Assembly: GCA_002338335.1 (NCBI GenBank)
Contig: DDIC01000036.1
Location: 919 to 13,695, forward strand
From: Bacteroidetes bacterium UBA1860
GTDB lineage: Bacteria > Bacteroidota > Rhodothermia > Balneolales > Balneolaceae
Direction: 5' to 3'
Length of the DNA stretch: 12,777 nt
Below the pieces are notes generated by a model, which was not told where the DNA came from, did not search any database, and worked only from the letters and a program-made list of their open reading frames with translations. Shown one piece after another: positions 1 through 6,146 of this stretch. Numbering within the stretch: position 1 is the stretch's first letter; each line of letters opens with the position of its first letter. A program made the position numbers and the translations under genes.

Positions 1-46
1 CCGCCGCCATATGAATACCAAAATTACTCAAGCGTTCAAGGCGCAT
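1..46 (-). CDS. 5' end of an unidentified gene downstream of queA (truncated by window edge)
   Basis: An ATG at 46-44 opens a frame running off the left edge, giving MRLERLSNFGIHMAA. An in-frame stop (TGA, 55-53) lies just upstream, so the reading frame cannot extend further back. It is 47 nt after the queA stop on the same strand, so it may be the next gene of the operon. Fifteen residues are too few to recognise a family, and no good Shine-Dalgarno precedes the ATG. It could also be a chance open frame. Confidence 0.4.
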   Translation of the reverse strand, partial: MRLERLSNFGIHMAA

Positions 47-49
47 CGT

Positions 50-72
50 GAATCAGCTGCCGAAAGCGATTC
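50..72 (-). other. Intercistronic hairpin after queA
   Basis: GAATC (50-54) pairs with GATTC (68-72), and GCT (56-58) with AGC (65-67). This makes an 8-bp stem with one bulged base (A55) and a 6-nt loop. On the minus strand it lies between the queA stop and the next possible start at 46. No T-run follows, so it is not a classic terminator. A stem this short may be chance. Confidence 0.3.
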
Positions 73-93
73 GAAAGAGTCTCCAAAACAAAG

Positions 94-1104
94 CTAGAGA
101 ACCAGCATCGCATCACCAAAAGAGTAGAACCGATAACGCTCACGGATGGCCTCTTCATAGATCCGTTTCCATTCTTCGACGCCAACCAATGCTGCAAGAA
201 GCATTAGCAGCGTGCTTTTGGGAAGGTGAAAATTGGTCAGCAACGCATTTGTCCGTTTCCATGTGTATCCCGGATGGATAAAAATGCCTGTTTCTCGAGT
301 TACAGTTTGATAAGGGGGGAGAAGGTCTGCAGCAGCCAATGATTCAAGGGTACGGCACGACGTAGTGCCCACCGCTGTGATGTGTTTGGCGCTGGCAATC
401 GACTCAAGCGCACTTGGGCTTACAGAGAAAAACTCTTCATGCATTTTGTGGGATAAGATATGCTCCGATTTGACCGGTGCAAATGTGCCTAAGCCAACAT
501 TCAGGGTCACTTCAGTTCGTCGAATCCCTTGGTTCTGAAGCCCCTGGAGAAGCTCCGGGGTAAAGTGCAGCCCTGCCGTAGGAGCCGCTTTGGAGCCAGG
601 AGTGCGCGAATAAACCGTCTGGTACCTATCGGCAAGCTCTTCGTTGGGCTTGATGTAGGGAGGGAAAGGGGTATGAAGAAAGGGAAGCCATGCTGGATCG
701 GTGGGATCAGGCTCCAAGCGGCACTGTCGCAATCCATCTTCTAGAACCTCTTCTACCTCTAAACGACATGTCTCGGAGAGTTGGTGCTGCGCGCCCTTTT
801 TGAACTGTCGACCCGGACGAACCATCGCCGTGACTGGGTTATCCGCCATTGAGCTCACAATAAACACCTCTTTCTTGCCTTCTTCCCACTGTAATCGGCA
901 CTCATCCACTTTGGTGTTATTCATCACCAAGGTAGTATTCGAAGGTAGATGCTTACCTATGTGGTGAAACTGCGTGTGCTGAATCGATTGGTCCGACCGA
1001 TCATACACAAGTAACCTAGAATGATCCCTTTTGTCCGAGGGTTGTTGAGCAATGAGCTCCTCAGGCAGGTGGTAGTCAAAATCGGAAAGGGTCGTTTTGT
1101 CCAC
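94..1104 (-). CDS. queA: S-adenosylmethionine:tRNA ribosyltransferase-isomerase QueA
   Basis: QueA transfers and isomerises the ribosyl group of S-adenosylmethionine onto 7-aminomethyl-7-deazaguanine at the tRNA wobble position, forming epoxyqueuosine in the queuosine pathway (cytosol). The 336-residue protein is near the usual family length of about 340-360. It shows the N-terminal LSDFDYHLPEELIAQQP block (6-22), an NNTKV segment (62-66) where relatives usually have NDTRV, FPPYIK (147-152), the hallmark PTAGLHFT (175-182), and a C-terminal NFHLPKSTLLML block. The start is GTG at 1104-1102, supported by AGGTGA six to seven bases upstream and by the family N-terminus beginning right there. It is 65 nt downstream of dxs on the same strand, so it is probably cotranscribed. 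Stop TAG at 96-94. Function is confident; the GTG start is likely. Confidence 0.96.
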   Translation of the reverse strand: MDKTTLSDFDYHLPEELIAQQPSDKRDHSRLLVYDRSDQSIQHTQFHHIGKHLPSNTTLVMNNTKVDECRLQWEEGKKEVFIVSSMADNPVTAMVRPGRQFKKGAQHQLSETCRLEVEEVLEDGLRQCRLEPDPTDPAWLPFLHTPFPPYIKPNEELADRYQTVYSRTPGSKAAPTAGLHFTPELLQGLQNQGIRRTEVTLNVGLGTFAPVKSEHILSHKMHEEFFSVSPSALESIASAKHITAVGTTSCRTLESLAAADLLPPYQTVTRETGIFIHPGYTWKRTNALLTNFHLPKSTLLMLLAALVGVEEWKRIYEEAIRERYRFYSFGDAMLVL

Positions 1105-1145
1105 AGTTCACCTATTTGACGTGGAGACAGGGTAATGCGAGGCTA

Positions 1146-1176
1146 ATCATAAGATCAGATTCCAGGCCCTTATGAT
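1146..1176 (-). other. Inverted repeat at the dxs stop codon
   Basis: A perfect 8-bp inverted repeat, ATCATAAG (1146-1153) with CTTATGAT (1169-1176), encloses a 15-nt loop. It overlaps the dxs stop codon and reaches into the 65-nt gap before queA. No T-run follows on the minus strand, so intrinsic termination is unlikely. It might affect mRNA processing or stability, or be chance. Confidence 0.3.
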
Positions 1177-3101
1177 AACCTGATGGGCTCCTTTGCAGAT
1201 TCAAGGAGTGCTGCGTAAATACCCTCGGGGCCCATAGAAAGTTCATCATGAAGCTCGCGTTGGGTACCATGCTCAACAATGCGATCTTCAACTCCAATTC
1301 TTTTCACGATGGGGCGGTGTTCTTTATCAGCATAATATTCTGCCACTGCAGAGCCAAATCCTCCCACGACTGTGCCATCTTCCACGGTAATTACCGTATG
1401 ATGTGTGGCGGCTATCTCATCGAGAAGCTCCGTATCGAGTGGTTTGACAAATCGTAAATCTACATGAGTTGCATAGATATCGGATTCTTCTGCACGGTTG
1501 AGTGCTTCCTCTGCATATGAGGCGATAGGTCCCAGTGTCAGTACGGCAAGTTCCTCGCCCTTGCGGAGTGTCACACCTTTTCCAATCTCCATGGGGTTGA
1601 ATTCTTGCTCTATAGGCTCTCCAGGACCTGTACCTCTTGGATAACGAATCGCCCATGCTTCTTTCTCATACGTGCTTGCTGTAAACATCATATCTCGAAG
1701 ATCTTGTTCAGATCGAGGCGCAGAGACAACCATGTTTGGAATCGCTCGTAAGTAAGCAAGGTCATAGAGTCCGTGATGTGTTGGTCCATCGGCGCCCACG
1801 AGCCCTGCACGATCTATACAAAATACAACAGGGAGTTTTTGAATGGCCACATCATGTACGAGTTGGTCATATCCGCGCTGTAAAAACGTCGAGTAAATGG
1901 CCACAAATGCTTTTTTGCCTCGGGTCGCAAGGCCCGCACCAAAGGTTACAGCATGTTGCTCAGCAATGCCCACATCAAATGCGCGATCAGGGAAGGCCTC
2001 CATCATAGGCAACAGCGACGATCCACTTGGCATGGCAGGGGTAATGCCTACAATTCGGTCATCTTTTTCCGCAAGTTGGACTATCGCTTCACCAAAAACA
2101 TCTTGGAATTTGGGTGAGCCGCCTTTTGACTTGGCTTTGAGCGCTTTGCCCGTGATTTTGTCGAATGGGGAGCTTGAGGCATGCCACTTGGTTTGTTCTC
2201 GCTCTGCGGGGGCAAATCCCTTTCCTTTGACGGTTACAATATGAAGAAGCTTTGGACCTTTTACCTCTTTCAGATCCTCGAGATGTCGGCGTAATCCATC
2301 CACATCATGACCATCTACAGGGCCGTAGTAACGAAAGCCAAAAGAGCGAAACAATGCGCCTGGGGTGGTTGCAGCCACAACCGCTCCCTCGAGCCTAGAT
2401 GCAAATTTACGCATCCCTTCTCCCGCCTTTTTGAAATGACCTAGAGCTTCATAGAGCTCATCACGAAATTTATTGTACGTCTTGCTCGTGGTAATCTCAG
2501 CAAGGTATTCTTTGAGCGCGCCCACGTTTGGATCAATGGACATGTTGTTATCGTTGAGAATCACCAACATGTCGCTATTGGAGGCTCCAGCATGATTCAA
2601 CGCCTCAAATGCCATTCCGCCAGTGAGGGCGCCATCACCGATCACGGCAACAACTTGTTCATCGCTTCCAGAAAGGTCTCGGGCTGTCGCCATGCCAAGC
2701 GCGGCCGAAATCGACGTGCTACTATGACCTACGCCAAAGGCATCATACTCACTTTCAGAGCGTTTTGGGAACCCTGACAATCCCTGGTATTTGCGATTGC
2801 TATGAAACTGATCTTTGCGTCCCGTCAAAATTTTGTGACCATAGGCCTGGTGTCCTACGTCCCAGATAATTTGATCTTTGGGTGTATTGAACACATAGTG
2901 AAGCGCCACCGTGAGCTCCACAACGCCTAGACTTGCGCCAAAGTGCCCTCCGTATTCCGAAACAAACTCGATAATTTTTTTGCGCAGATCATCGCTTACC
3001 GCTTCCAATTGAGACGGGTCAAGCTTTCGTAAATCATTAGGCAGCGTAATACTGTCTAAAAGCGTGCCAATCGGTTCGTTTGAGGACTGTTTAGGACTCA
3101 T
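1170..3101 (-). CDS. dxs: 1-deoxy-D-xylulose-5-phosphate synthase Dxs
   Basis: Dxs condenses pyruvate and glyceraldehyde 3-phosphate into 1-deoxy-D-xylulose 5-phosphate, the first step of the MEP isoprenoid pathway, using thiamine diphosphate and Mg2+. The 643-residue protein is full length for the family. Visible motifs are GGHFGASLG (51-59, with the conserved His53), GHQAY (83-87), the thiamine-diphosphate motif GDGALTGG (155-162) followed about 25 residues later by NDNNMSI, the IAEQHA segment carrying the catalytic Glu in the central pyrimidine-binding domain, and a C-terminal transketolase-C domain (EDGTVVGGFGSAV). The ATG at 3101 is 23 nt after the xseB stop. The xseB-dxs pairing is common; in E. 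coli ispA lies between them, but here it is absent. No clear Shine-Dalgarno. Confidence 0.98.
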   Translation of the reverse strand: MSPKQSSNEPIGTLLDSITLPNDLRKLDPSQLEAVSDDLRKKIIEFVSEYGGHFGASLGVVELTVALHYVFNTPKDQIIWDVGHQAYGHKILTGRKDQFHSNRKYQGLSGFPKRSESEYDAFGVGHSSTSISAALGMATARDLSGSDEQVVAVIGDGALTGGMAFEALNHAGASNSDMLVILNDNNMSIDPNVGALKEYLAEITTSKTYNKFRDELYEALGHFKKAGEGMRKFASRLEGAVVAATTPGALFRSFGFRYYGPVDGHDVDGLRRHLEDLKEVKGPKLLHIVTVKGKGFAPAEREQTKWHASSSPFDKITGKALKAKSKGGSPKFQDVFGEAIVQLAEKDDRIVGITPAMPSGSSLLPMMEAFPDRAFDVGIAEQHAVTFGAGLATRGKKAFVAIYSTFLQRGYDQLVHDVAIQKLPVVFCIDRAGLVGADGPTHHGLYDLAYLRAIPNMVVSAPRSEQDLRDMMFTASTYEKEAWAIRYPRGTGPGEPIEQEFNPMEIGKGVTLRKGEELAVLTLGPIASYAEEALNRAEESDIYATHVDLRFVKPLDTELLDEIAATHHTVITVEDGTVVGGFGSAVAEYYADKEHRPIVKRIGVEDRIVEHGTQRELHDELSMGPEGIYAALLESAKEPIRLS

Positions 3102-3124
3102 AAAAAGGGTTTCTTCAACTTATC

Positions 3125-3346
3125 TTATGCTGACTCAGACGAATCCGGCATCCCTTGAGCCTTTTGCTGAATTTGCTCAATGGTTAAGGTTGCTTTGTCC
3201 AAGGTCTTTGTGCAGTAGGTAGATAACTCCAAACCTTCCTTGTATAGTTTCATCGACTCCTCAAGGCTTACGGAGGGGTCGTCCATTTTTTTGACAATAT
3301 CCTCAAGCTTTGTGAGGGCTTCTTCGAATGGGATTTCGTTTGACAT
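3125..3346 (-). CDS. xseB: Exodeoxyribonuclease VII small subunit XseB
   Basis: XseB is the small, several-copy subunit of exonuclease VII, which with XseA degrades single-stranded DNA to oligonucleotides. The 73-residue protein has the family pattern: FEEALTKLEDIVKKMDDPSVSLEES, followed by a helical stretch with the KLYKEGLEL and CTKTLDKA segments (roughly residues 7-55), then a short polar tail. The large subunit gene xseA is not in the window and must lie elsewhere. The ATG at 3346 has no in-frame alternative: a stop lies a few codons upstream. A 132-nt leader with a possible micro-ORF and an AGGAGG precedes it. It probably shares the transcript with dxs downstream. Confidence 0.95.
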   Translation of the reverse strand: MSNEIPFEEALTKLEDIVKKMDDPSVSLEESMKLYKEGLELSTYCTKTLDKATLTIEQIQQKAQGMPDSSESA

Positions 3347-3391
3347 ACTTACTTTGACACAGTTCTAGGCTTGTGATTCAACGCTACAAAG

Positions 3392-3397
3392 CCTCCT
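3392..3397 (-). promoter_or_regulatory. Isolated perfect AGGAGG upstream of xseB
   Basis: The minus strand reads AGGAGG here, a full Shine-Dalgarno core, but 45 nt before the xseB ATG and so too far to serve it directly. A TTG ten bases downstream (3381-3379) would open a 10-codon frame (residues NHKPRTVSK after the start) whose TAA (3351-3349) lies 2 nt before the xseB start, an arrangement that could couple translation. Few other starts in this window have such a sequence. It may be a chance hexamer. Confidence 0.25.
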
Positions 3398-3475
3398 TTA
3401 GTCTAGAAGTATACGGATTTTTTGCCCATCAATCCGTAGATGAACCGTCCCGTGTAACGAGGTTGTAAGGAACAT
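3398..3475 (-). other. Possible 25-codon micro-ORF in the tyrS-xseB gap
   Basis: ATG at 3475-3473, one codon after the tyrS stop (3481-3479) and in the same frame, opens a 25-residue frame. It begins MFLTTSLHGTVHL, ends RILLD, and stops at 3400-3398, directly before the AGGAGG. It could be a small peptide, a remnant of a longer tyrS 3' end, or chance. TyrS already looks complete without it. Listed because this is the longest gap inside the left operon. Confidence 0.2.
3412..3438 (-). other. Hairpin in the tyrS-xseB gap
   Basis: A perfect 8-bp inverted repeat, TACGGATT (3412-3419) with AATCCGTA (3431-3438), has an 11-nt loop. It lies in the 132-nt space between the tyrS stop and the xseB start. 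On the minus strand no T-run follows the stem, so it is not a standard intrinsic terminator. It could be an RNA processing or attenuation structure. Confidence 0.35.
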
Positions 3476-3478
3476 GGT

Positions 3479-4705
3479 TTATTCGCGTGGGTCGCTTGTG
3501 GCAAGAATCGCAAACTTACGCTTCCCAGCTTTTAGAACCACCTCATGGTCTTTTTCTAAAGAGACCATGGCTTGGACATTGGTCACTTTCACATCGTCTA
3601 AAGAGACCCCTCCTTGTTGAATAAGGCGCCTGGCCTCTCCGTTTGAACTTGCAAACCCAAGCCCTGTGATGATGGAAATAAGGCTTTCATCCTCGCCAGC
3701 CACAAGTTGGTGAACCGGGGCATCGTCTGGGACAGTTTTTTGGATCACTGTGGTCTCAAAATGGTGACGCCCACTTGCAGCCCCCTCTTCCCCATGGAAA
3801 AGACTTGTGATATGCCACGAGAGGTCGTGTTTTGCGTTTCTTGGATCTGCGTTGACCTGTTCGCGCAGGGCAGATAATTCTTCTTCCGAATACTCTGAAA
3901 GAAGTTCGGCCCACGGCAAAATCTGTTCATCTGAGATGCTCAGCACCTTCCCGTACATCTCTTCGGCCGTATCGTTCAACGCAATCGTATTCTCATACGA
4001 TTTTGACATTTTTTGGACTCCATCAGTTCCCACAAGCAAAGGCATCATGATGCACACTTGAGGATCTTGACCTTCACTCCGTTGCATGTCACGCCCCATG
4101 AGTAGATTAAACTTTTGATCTGTCCCTCCAAGCTCTACATCGCTATGCAGATGAACCGAATCCAAGGCCTGCGCAAGCGGATACAAAAACTCATGCAACG
4201 AAATAGGCTCATTCGCCTGAAATCGTTTCGAAAAGTCATCCCTTTCAATCATTCGAGCCACGGTAATTTTAGCCGATTCACGAATGATGTCCATAAAGGA
4301 TAGCCCCCCAAGCCATTCAGAGTTATAGACTAACTCGGTTTTCTCCGGATCGAGGATTTGGTAGACCTGTTCAAGGTAGGTCTTGGCATTCTCCTTTACC
4401 TCTTGTTCAGTCAAAGGAGGTCTTGTTTTGTTCTGACCTGTGGGATCACCGATCAACGCAGTGAAATCTCCAATAATGAGCACTGCTTCATGGCCCAAAT
4501 CCTGGAACTGCCGAAGCTTTCGCAAAATGACCGAATGACCAAGATGTAGATCGGGGCGCGTTGGATCGCACCCAAGCTTCACCTTTAGGGGTGTATTCGT
4601 TTGGGCGCTTTTTTTTAGCTTTTCAAGAAGTTCTTCCTCTGGAATTAGCTCAGACACTCCCCGCTTAATTAACGATAATTGCTCTTCAACCGGTGCCCAT
4701 TGCAT
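3479..4705 (-). CDS. tyrS: Tyrosyl-tRNA synthetase (KMSKS-type)
   Basis: This class I synthetase charges tRNA-Tyr with tyrosine in the cytosol. The 408-residue protein has the ATP-binding HIGH-type motif HLGH (54-57), the IIGDFTALIGDPTG segment (77-90), HSDVELGGTDQKFN (187-200) in the catalytic core, and KMSKS at 232-236. A C-terminal S4-like RNA-binding domain (about 335-400, including GEARRLIQQGGVSL) follows. KMSKS rather than the KFGKT seen in E. coli TyrS places it in the TyrZ-like subclass, as in the second B. subtilis enzyme. The ATG at 4705 is 12 nt after the cvpA stop, in the same operon; no clear Shine-Dalgarno. Some databases would use the symbol tyrZ. Confidence 0.96.
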   Translation of the reverse strand: MQWAPVEEQLSLIKRGVSELIPEEELLEKLKKSAQTNTPLKVKLGCDPTRPDLHLGHSVILRKLRQFQDLGHEAVLIIGDFTALIGDPTGQNKTRPPLTEQEVKENAKTYLEQVYQILDPEKTELVYNSEWLGGLSFMDIIRESAKITVARMIERDDFSKRFQANEPISLHEFLYPLAQALDSVHLHSDVELGGTDQKFNLLMGRDMQRSEGQDPQVCIMMPLLVGTDGVQKMSKSYENTIALNDTAEEMYGKVLSISDEQILPWAELLSEYSEEELSALREQVNADPRNAKHDLSWHITSLFHGEEGAASGRHHFETTVIQKTVPDDAPVHQLVAGEDESLISIITGLGFASSNGEARRLIQQGGVSLDDVKVTNVQAMVSLEKDHEVVLKAGKRKFAILATSDPRE

Positions 4706-4706
4706 A

Positions 4707-4759
4707 AGTCGGATGGTTTAAATAAATGGAGATTCGGACTCTCGTGAGTCGGATGGTTT
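4707..4759. repeat. 13-bp direct repeat spanning the cvpA end and the tyrS start
   Basis: AGTCGGATGGTTT occurs at 4707-4719 and again at 4747-4759, exactly 40 bp apart. One copy covers the cvpA stop and the gap before tyrS; the other encodes KPSDS near the CvpA C-terminus. It looks like a small local duplication in a weakly constrained tail. No function is evident. Confidence 0.6.
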
Positions 4760-5284
4760 GGACTCTTTCCCTTTGGAGGGGTCTTCTAGCTGAAGTGCAT
4801 CCTCCGTGTTGGGGATAAAACGGGCCAAAATAGAAAATGTGACGGGAGCTATCGGGCGCACATAAGAATAGGTCAATGAACTCTGCGTCTCTGTTTGCTC
4901 GGGATACTCAACAAACGAAAGAGCCCACAATAATAAACTTACCATAAACGCTGCTTTTGCCAATCCAAAAATACCCCCTAGAGCACGATTGATAAAAGAC
5001 AACTGAGCCGCTTTGATCGTCTTCTCCAGAATCCACGCAATGAGTTGCACGGTGAGTATGACAAACACAAATAAGACCACGCCTGTGGCTAATTTCGCCC
5101 ACGATTCACTCATGCCCAACATCTCTATCGCAAAAATAGAGAGAGGGCCTGTGAACCAAAGTGAAACCACTACCGCAAGGAATAAACCCAAAAGGCCAAA
5201 GACTTCTTTAATAATGCCGTTTTTTAGCCCTAGAAGAAGAGCAACAAGAAGGGGGAACAGTATAAATCCGTCGAGGACGTTCAT
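4718..5284 (-). CDS. cvpA: CvpA family inner-membrane protein
   Basis: CvpA family proteins are small inner-membrane proteins; the E. coli member is linked to colicin V production and envelope stress tolerance, and the molecular function is unclear. The 188-residue protein has four likely membrane segments (about 4-21, 27-45, 64-86 and 101-125). The fourth contains the family hallmark INRALGGIFGLAKAAF (98-113). After about residue 125 comes a polar region ending in a charged, Ser/Pro-rich tail that looks disordered. The ATG at 5284 lies 18 nt after the DUF4295 stop; 12 nt separate its stop from tyrS. Its place between ribosomal and tRNA genes suggests shared transcription, not a shared pathway. 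Confidence 0.9.
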   Translation of the reverse strand: MNVLDGFILFPLLVALLLGLKNGIIKEVFGLLGLFLAVVVSLWFTGPLSIFAIEMLGMSESWAKLATGVVLFVFVILTVQLIAWILEKTIKAAQLSFINRALGGIFGLAKAAFMVSLLLWALSFVEYPEQTETQSSLTYSYVRPIAPVTFSILARFIPNTEDALQLEDPSKGKESKPSDSRESESPFI

Positions 5285-5302
5285 GGGATCGCCCCCCGTG
5301 AG

Positions 5303-5470
5303 TTATTTATTGGCGTTCAGATACTCTTTGACTGACTCCTGGTCCATCATCGCCGTTTTGTACGAAATCTTTCCCGACTCGTTTTTGTACGGTACAATGA
5401 CCTTGGCCATCTTACGATGAGACTCTTTGAGCTTTGCTGCGTCTGCTCCAAATGCTTGTTTCTTTGCCAT
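5303..5470 (-). CDS. DUF4295 small basic protein, probable ribosome-associated
   Basis: A 55-residue, lysine-rich frame: it starts MAKKQAFGADAAKLKES, has a central KVIVPYKNESGKISYKTAMM and ends KEYLNANK. It matches what I know of DUF4295, a short family found in Bacteroidota-type genomes just after rpmG. I recall that a Bacteroidota-specific large-subunit protein named bL38 belongs to this kind of family; that equation is from memory and unverified. The basic composition and its position 2 nt after rpmG support a ribosomal role. ATG at 5470, stop TAA at 5305-5303. It is the best taxonomic marker in the window. Confidence 0.88.
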   Translation of the reverse strand: MAKKQAFGADAAKLKESHRKMAKVIVPYKNESGKISYKTAMMDQESVKEYLNANK

Positions 5471-5472
5471 GA

Positions 5473-5637
5473 TTACTTAATCTCTTTGTGAAGCGTGTGC
5501 TTTTTCAACACGGGATTGTACTTCTTTAATTCGATGCGGTCCGTTGTTGTACGACGATTTTTCATCGTCACATAACGGGAAGTGCCTGGCTTCTCTGTGC
5601 ACTCTAGAATAACTTGTATACGATTACCTTTTGCCAT
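5473..5637 (-). CDS. rpmG: 50S ribosomal protein L33 (bL33)
   Basis: L33 is a small protein of the large ribosomal subunit. The 54-residue frame reads MAKGNRIQVILECTEKPGTS at the start, has RYVTMKNRRTTTDRIELKKYNP in the middle and ends KKHTLHKEIK, the standard L33 pattern. Only one cysteine (Cys13) is present, so the CxxC pairs that bind zinc in C+ L33 proteins are missing: this is a C- form. The ATG at 5637 lies 2 nt after the rpmB stop, with a partial Shine-Dalgarno (AAGGTG) formed by the last rpmB codons. Stop TAA at 5475-5473. Confidence 0.96.
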   Translation of the reverse strand: MAKGNRIQVILECTEKPGTSRYVTMKNRRTTTDRIELKKYNPVLKKHTLHKEIK

Positions 5638-5639
5638 GC

Positions 5640-5885
5640 TTACACCTTAGGACTTAAGACACCTTGCTTCTTAGCCTCTTTGAGGACTTCAGAAATGCCG
5701 TTCTTGTTGATGGTGCGAAGAGTTTTGGCCGTTACTTTAAGCGTAACCCAACGATCCTCTTCAGGAATATAAAATCTCCTCTTCTGAAGATTTAGGTGAA
5801 ACGTATGCTTAGTCTTGTTGTTCGCTTTTGAGGAGCGGTAACCTGACAGTGGCGTACGTCCTGTAATATCGTCTTTACGTGACAT
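5640..5885 (-). CDS. rpmB: 50S ribosomal protein L28 (bL28)
   Basis: L28 is a large-subunit ribosomal protein. The 81-residue protein has the family features: an N-terminal DITGRTPLSGYRSSKANNKTKHTF, LQKRRFYIPEEDRWVTLKV, and KTLRTINKNGISEVLKEAK. No cysteine is present, including at the position after MSR where many homologues have one, so it looks zinc-independent. The ATG at 5885 begins the long minus-strand run; the 261-nt divergent region upstream should hold its promoter. rpmB-rpmG-DUF4295 form a ribosomal sub-operon with 2-nt gaps. Confidence 0.96.
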   Translation of the reverse strand: MSRKDDITGRTPLSGYRSSKANNKTKHTFHLNLQKRRFYIPEEDRWVTLKVTAKTLRTINKNGISEVLKEAKKQGVLSPKV

Positions 5886-5944
5886 GAGAGTCCAAACTGG
5901 TTTATCCTACTGTGTGACTGACACAAATACTGAAAGTCAGATAA

Positions 5945-5971
5945 ATTATCGTTTAATCGCTTGATAATCAA
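5945..5971 (-). promoter_or_regulatory. Candidate rpmB operon promoter
   Basis: On the minus strand TTGATT (5971-5966) is followed 15 nt later by GATAAT (5950-5945), resembling -35 and -10 boxes with short spacing; a 17-nt spacing to a weaker TAATTT is also possible. This would give a leader of roughly 50 nt. No TAnnTTTG Bacteroidota-type -7 element was found. The match is approximate. Confidence 0.25.
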
Positions 5972-6052
5972 CCTAAAGTTAACGATCGCTCCAGACGCCT
6001 CACTGCGCAGATAATGAGCCTAAAAAGCAGGTTGTGTTTCTTGGGCCATTCA

Positions 6053-6081
6053 TTGTTTTTTGACGCCTCAAACGCTATTTT
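6053..6081 (+). promoter_or_regulatory. Candidate gyrB promoter
   Basis: TTGTTT (6053-6058), a 17-nt spacer, then TATTTT (6076-6081) resembles a weak sigma-70-type promoter and would leave a 5' leader of about 60 nt. A weak match is usual for gyrase promoters, which often respond to supercoiling. Another possible -10 is TAGTAT at 6114-6119, without a good -35. Confidence 0.25.
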
Positions 6082-6146
6082 AAGCAAGTTAAAAAGACGG
6101 GTGGAAATCCCGCTAGTATTCCAAAAATAAAGAGACCTGCACACGC

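Larger units (their letters stand above)
5886..6146. promoter_or_regulatory. Divergent intergenic region between rpmB and gyrB
   Basis: This 261-bp stretch separates the minus-strand ribosomal operon from gyrB and must carry promoters in both directions. It contains three small palindromes: TGTGT-GACTG-ACACA (5911-5925), GATAA-A-TTATC (5940-5950) and TTGAT-A-ATCAA (5961-5971), all nearer rpmB. A 9-bp direct repeat GACGCCTCA occurs at 5994-6002 and 6062-6070. I see no RNA gene, riboswitch or clear coding frame. Confidence 0.75.

Noticed and set aside
1097..1105. TTGTCCACA, one mismatch from the DnaA box TTATCCACA
   Set aside because: It is a single site at the queA start with no neighbouring boxes or AT-rich unwinding element, so it is not evidence of an origin.
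1897..2244. 115-codon plus-strand open frame inside dxs
   Set aside because: It is fully antisense to conserved dxs sequence and has no recognisable domain.
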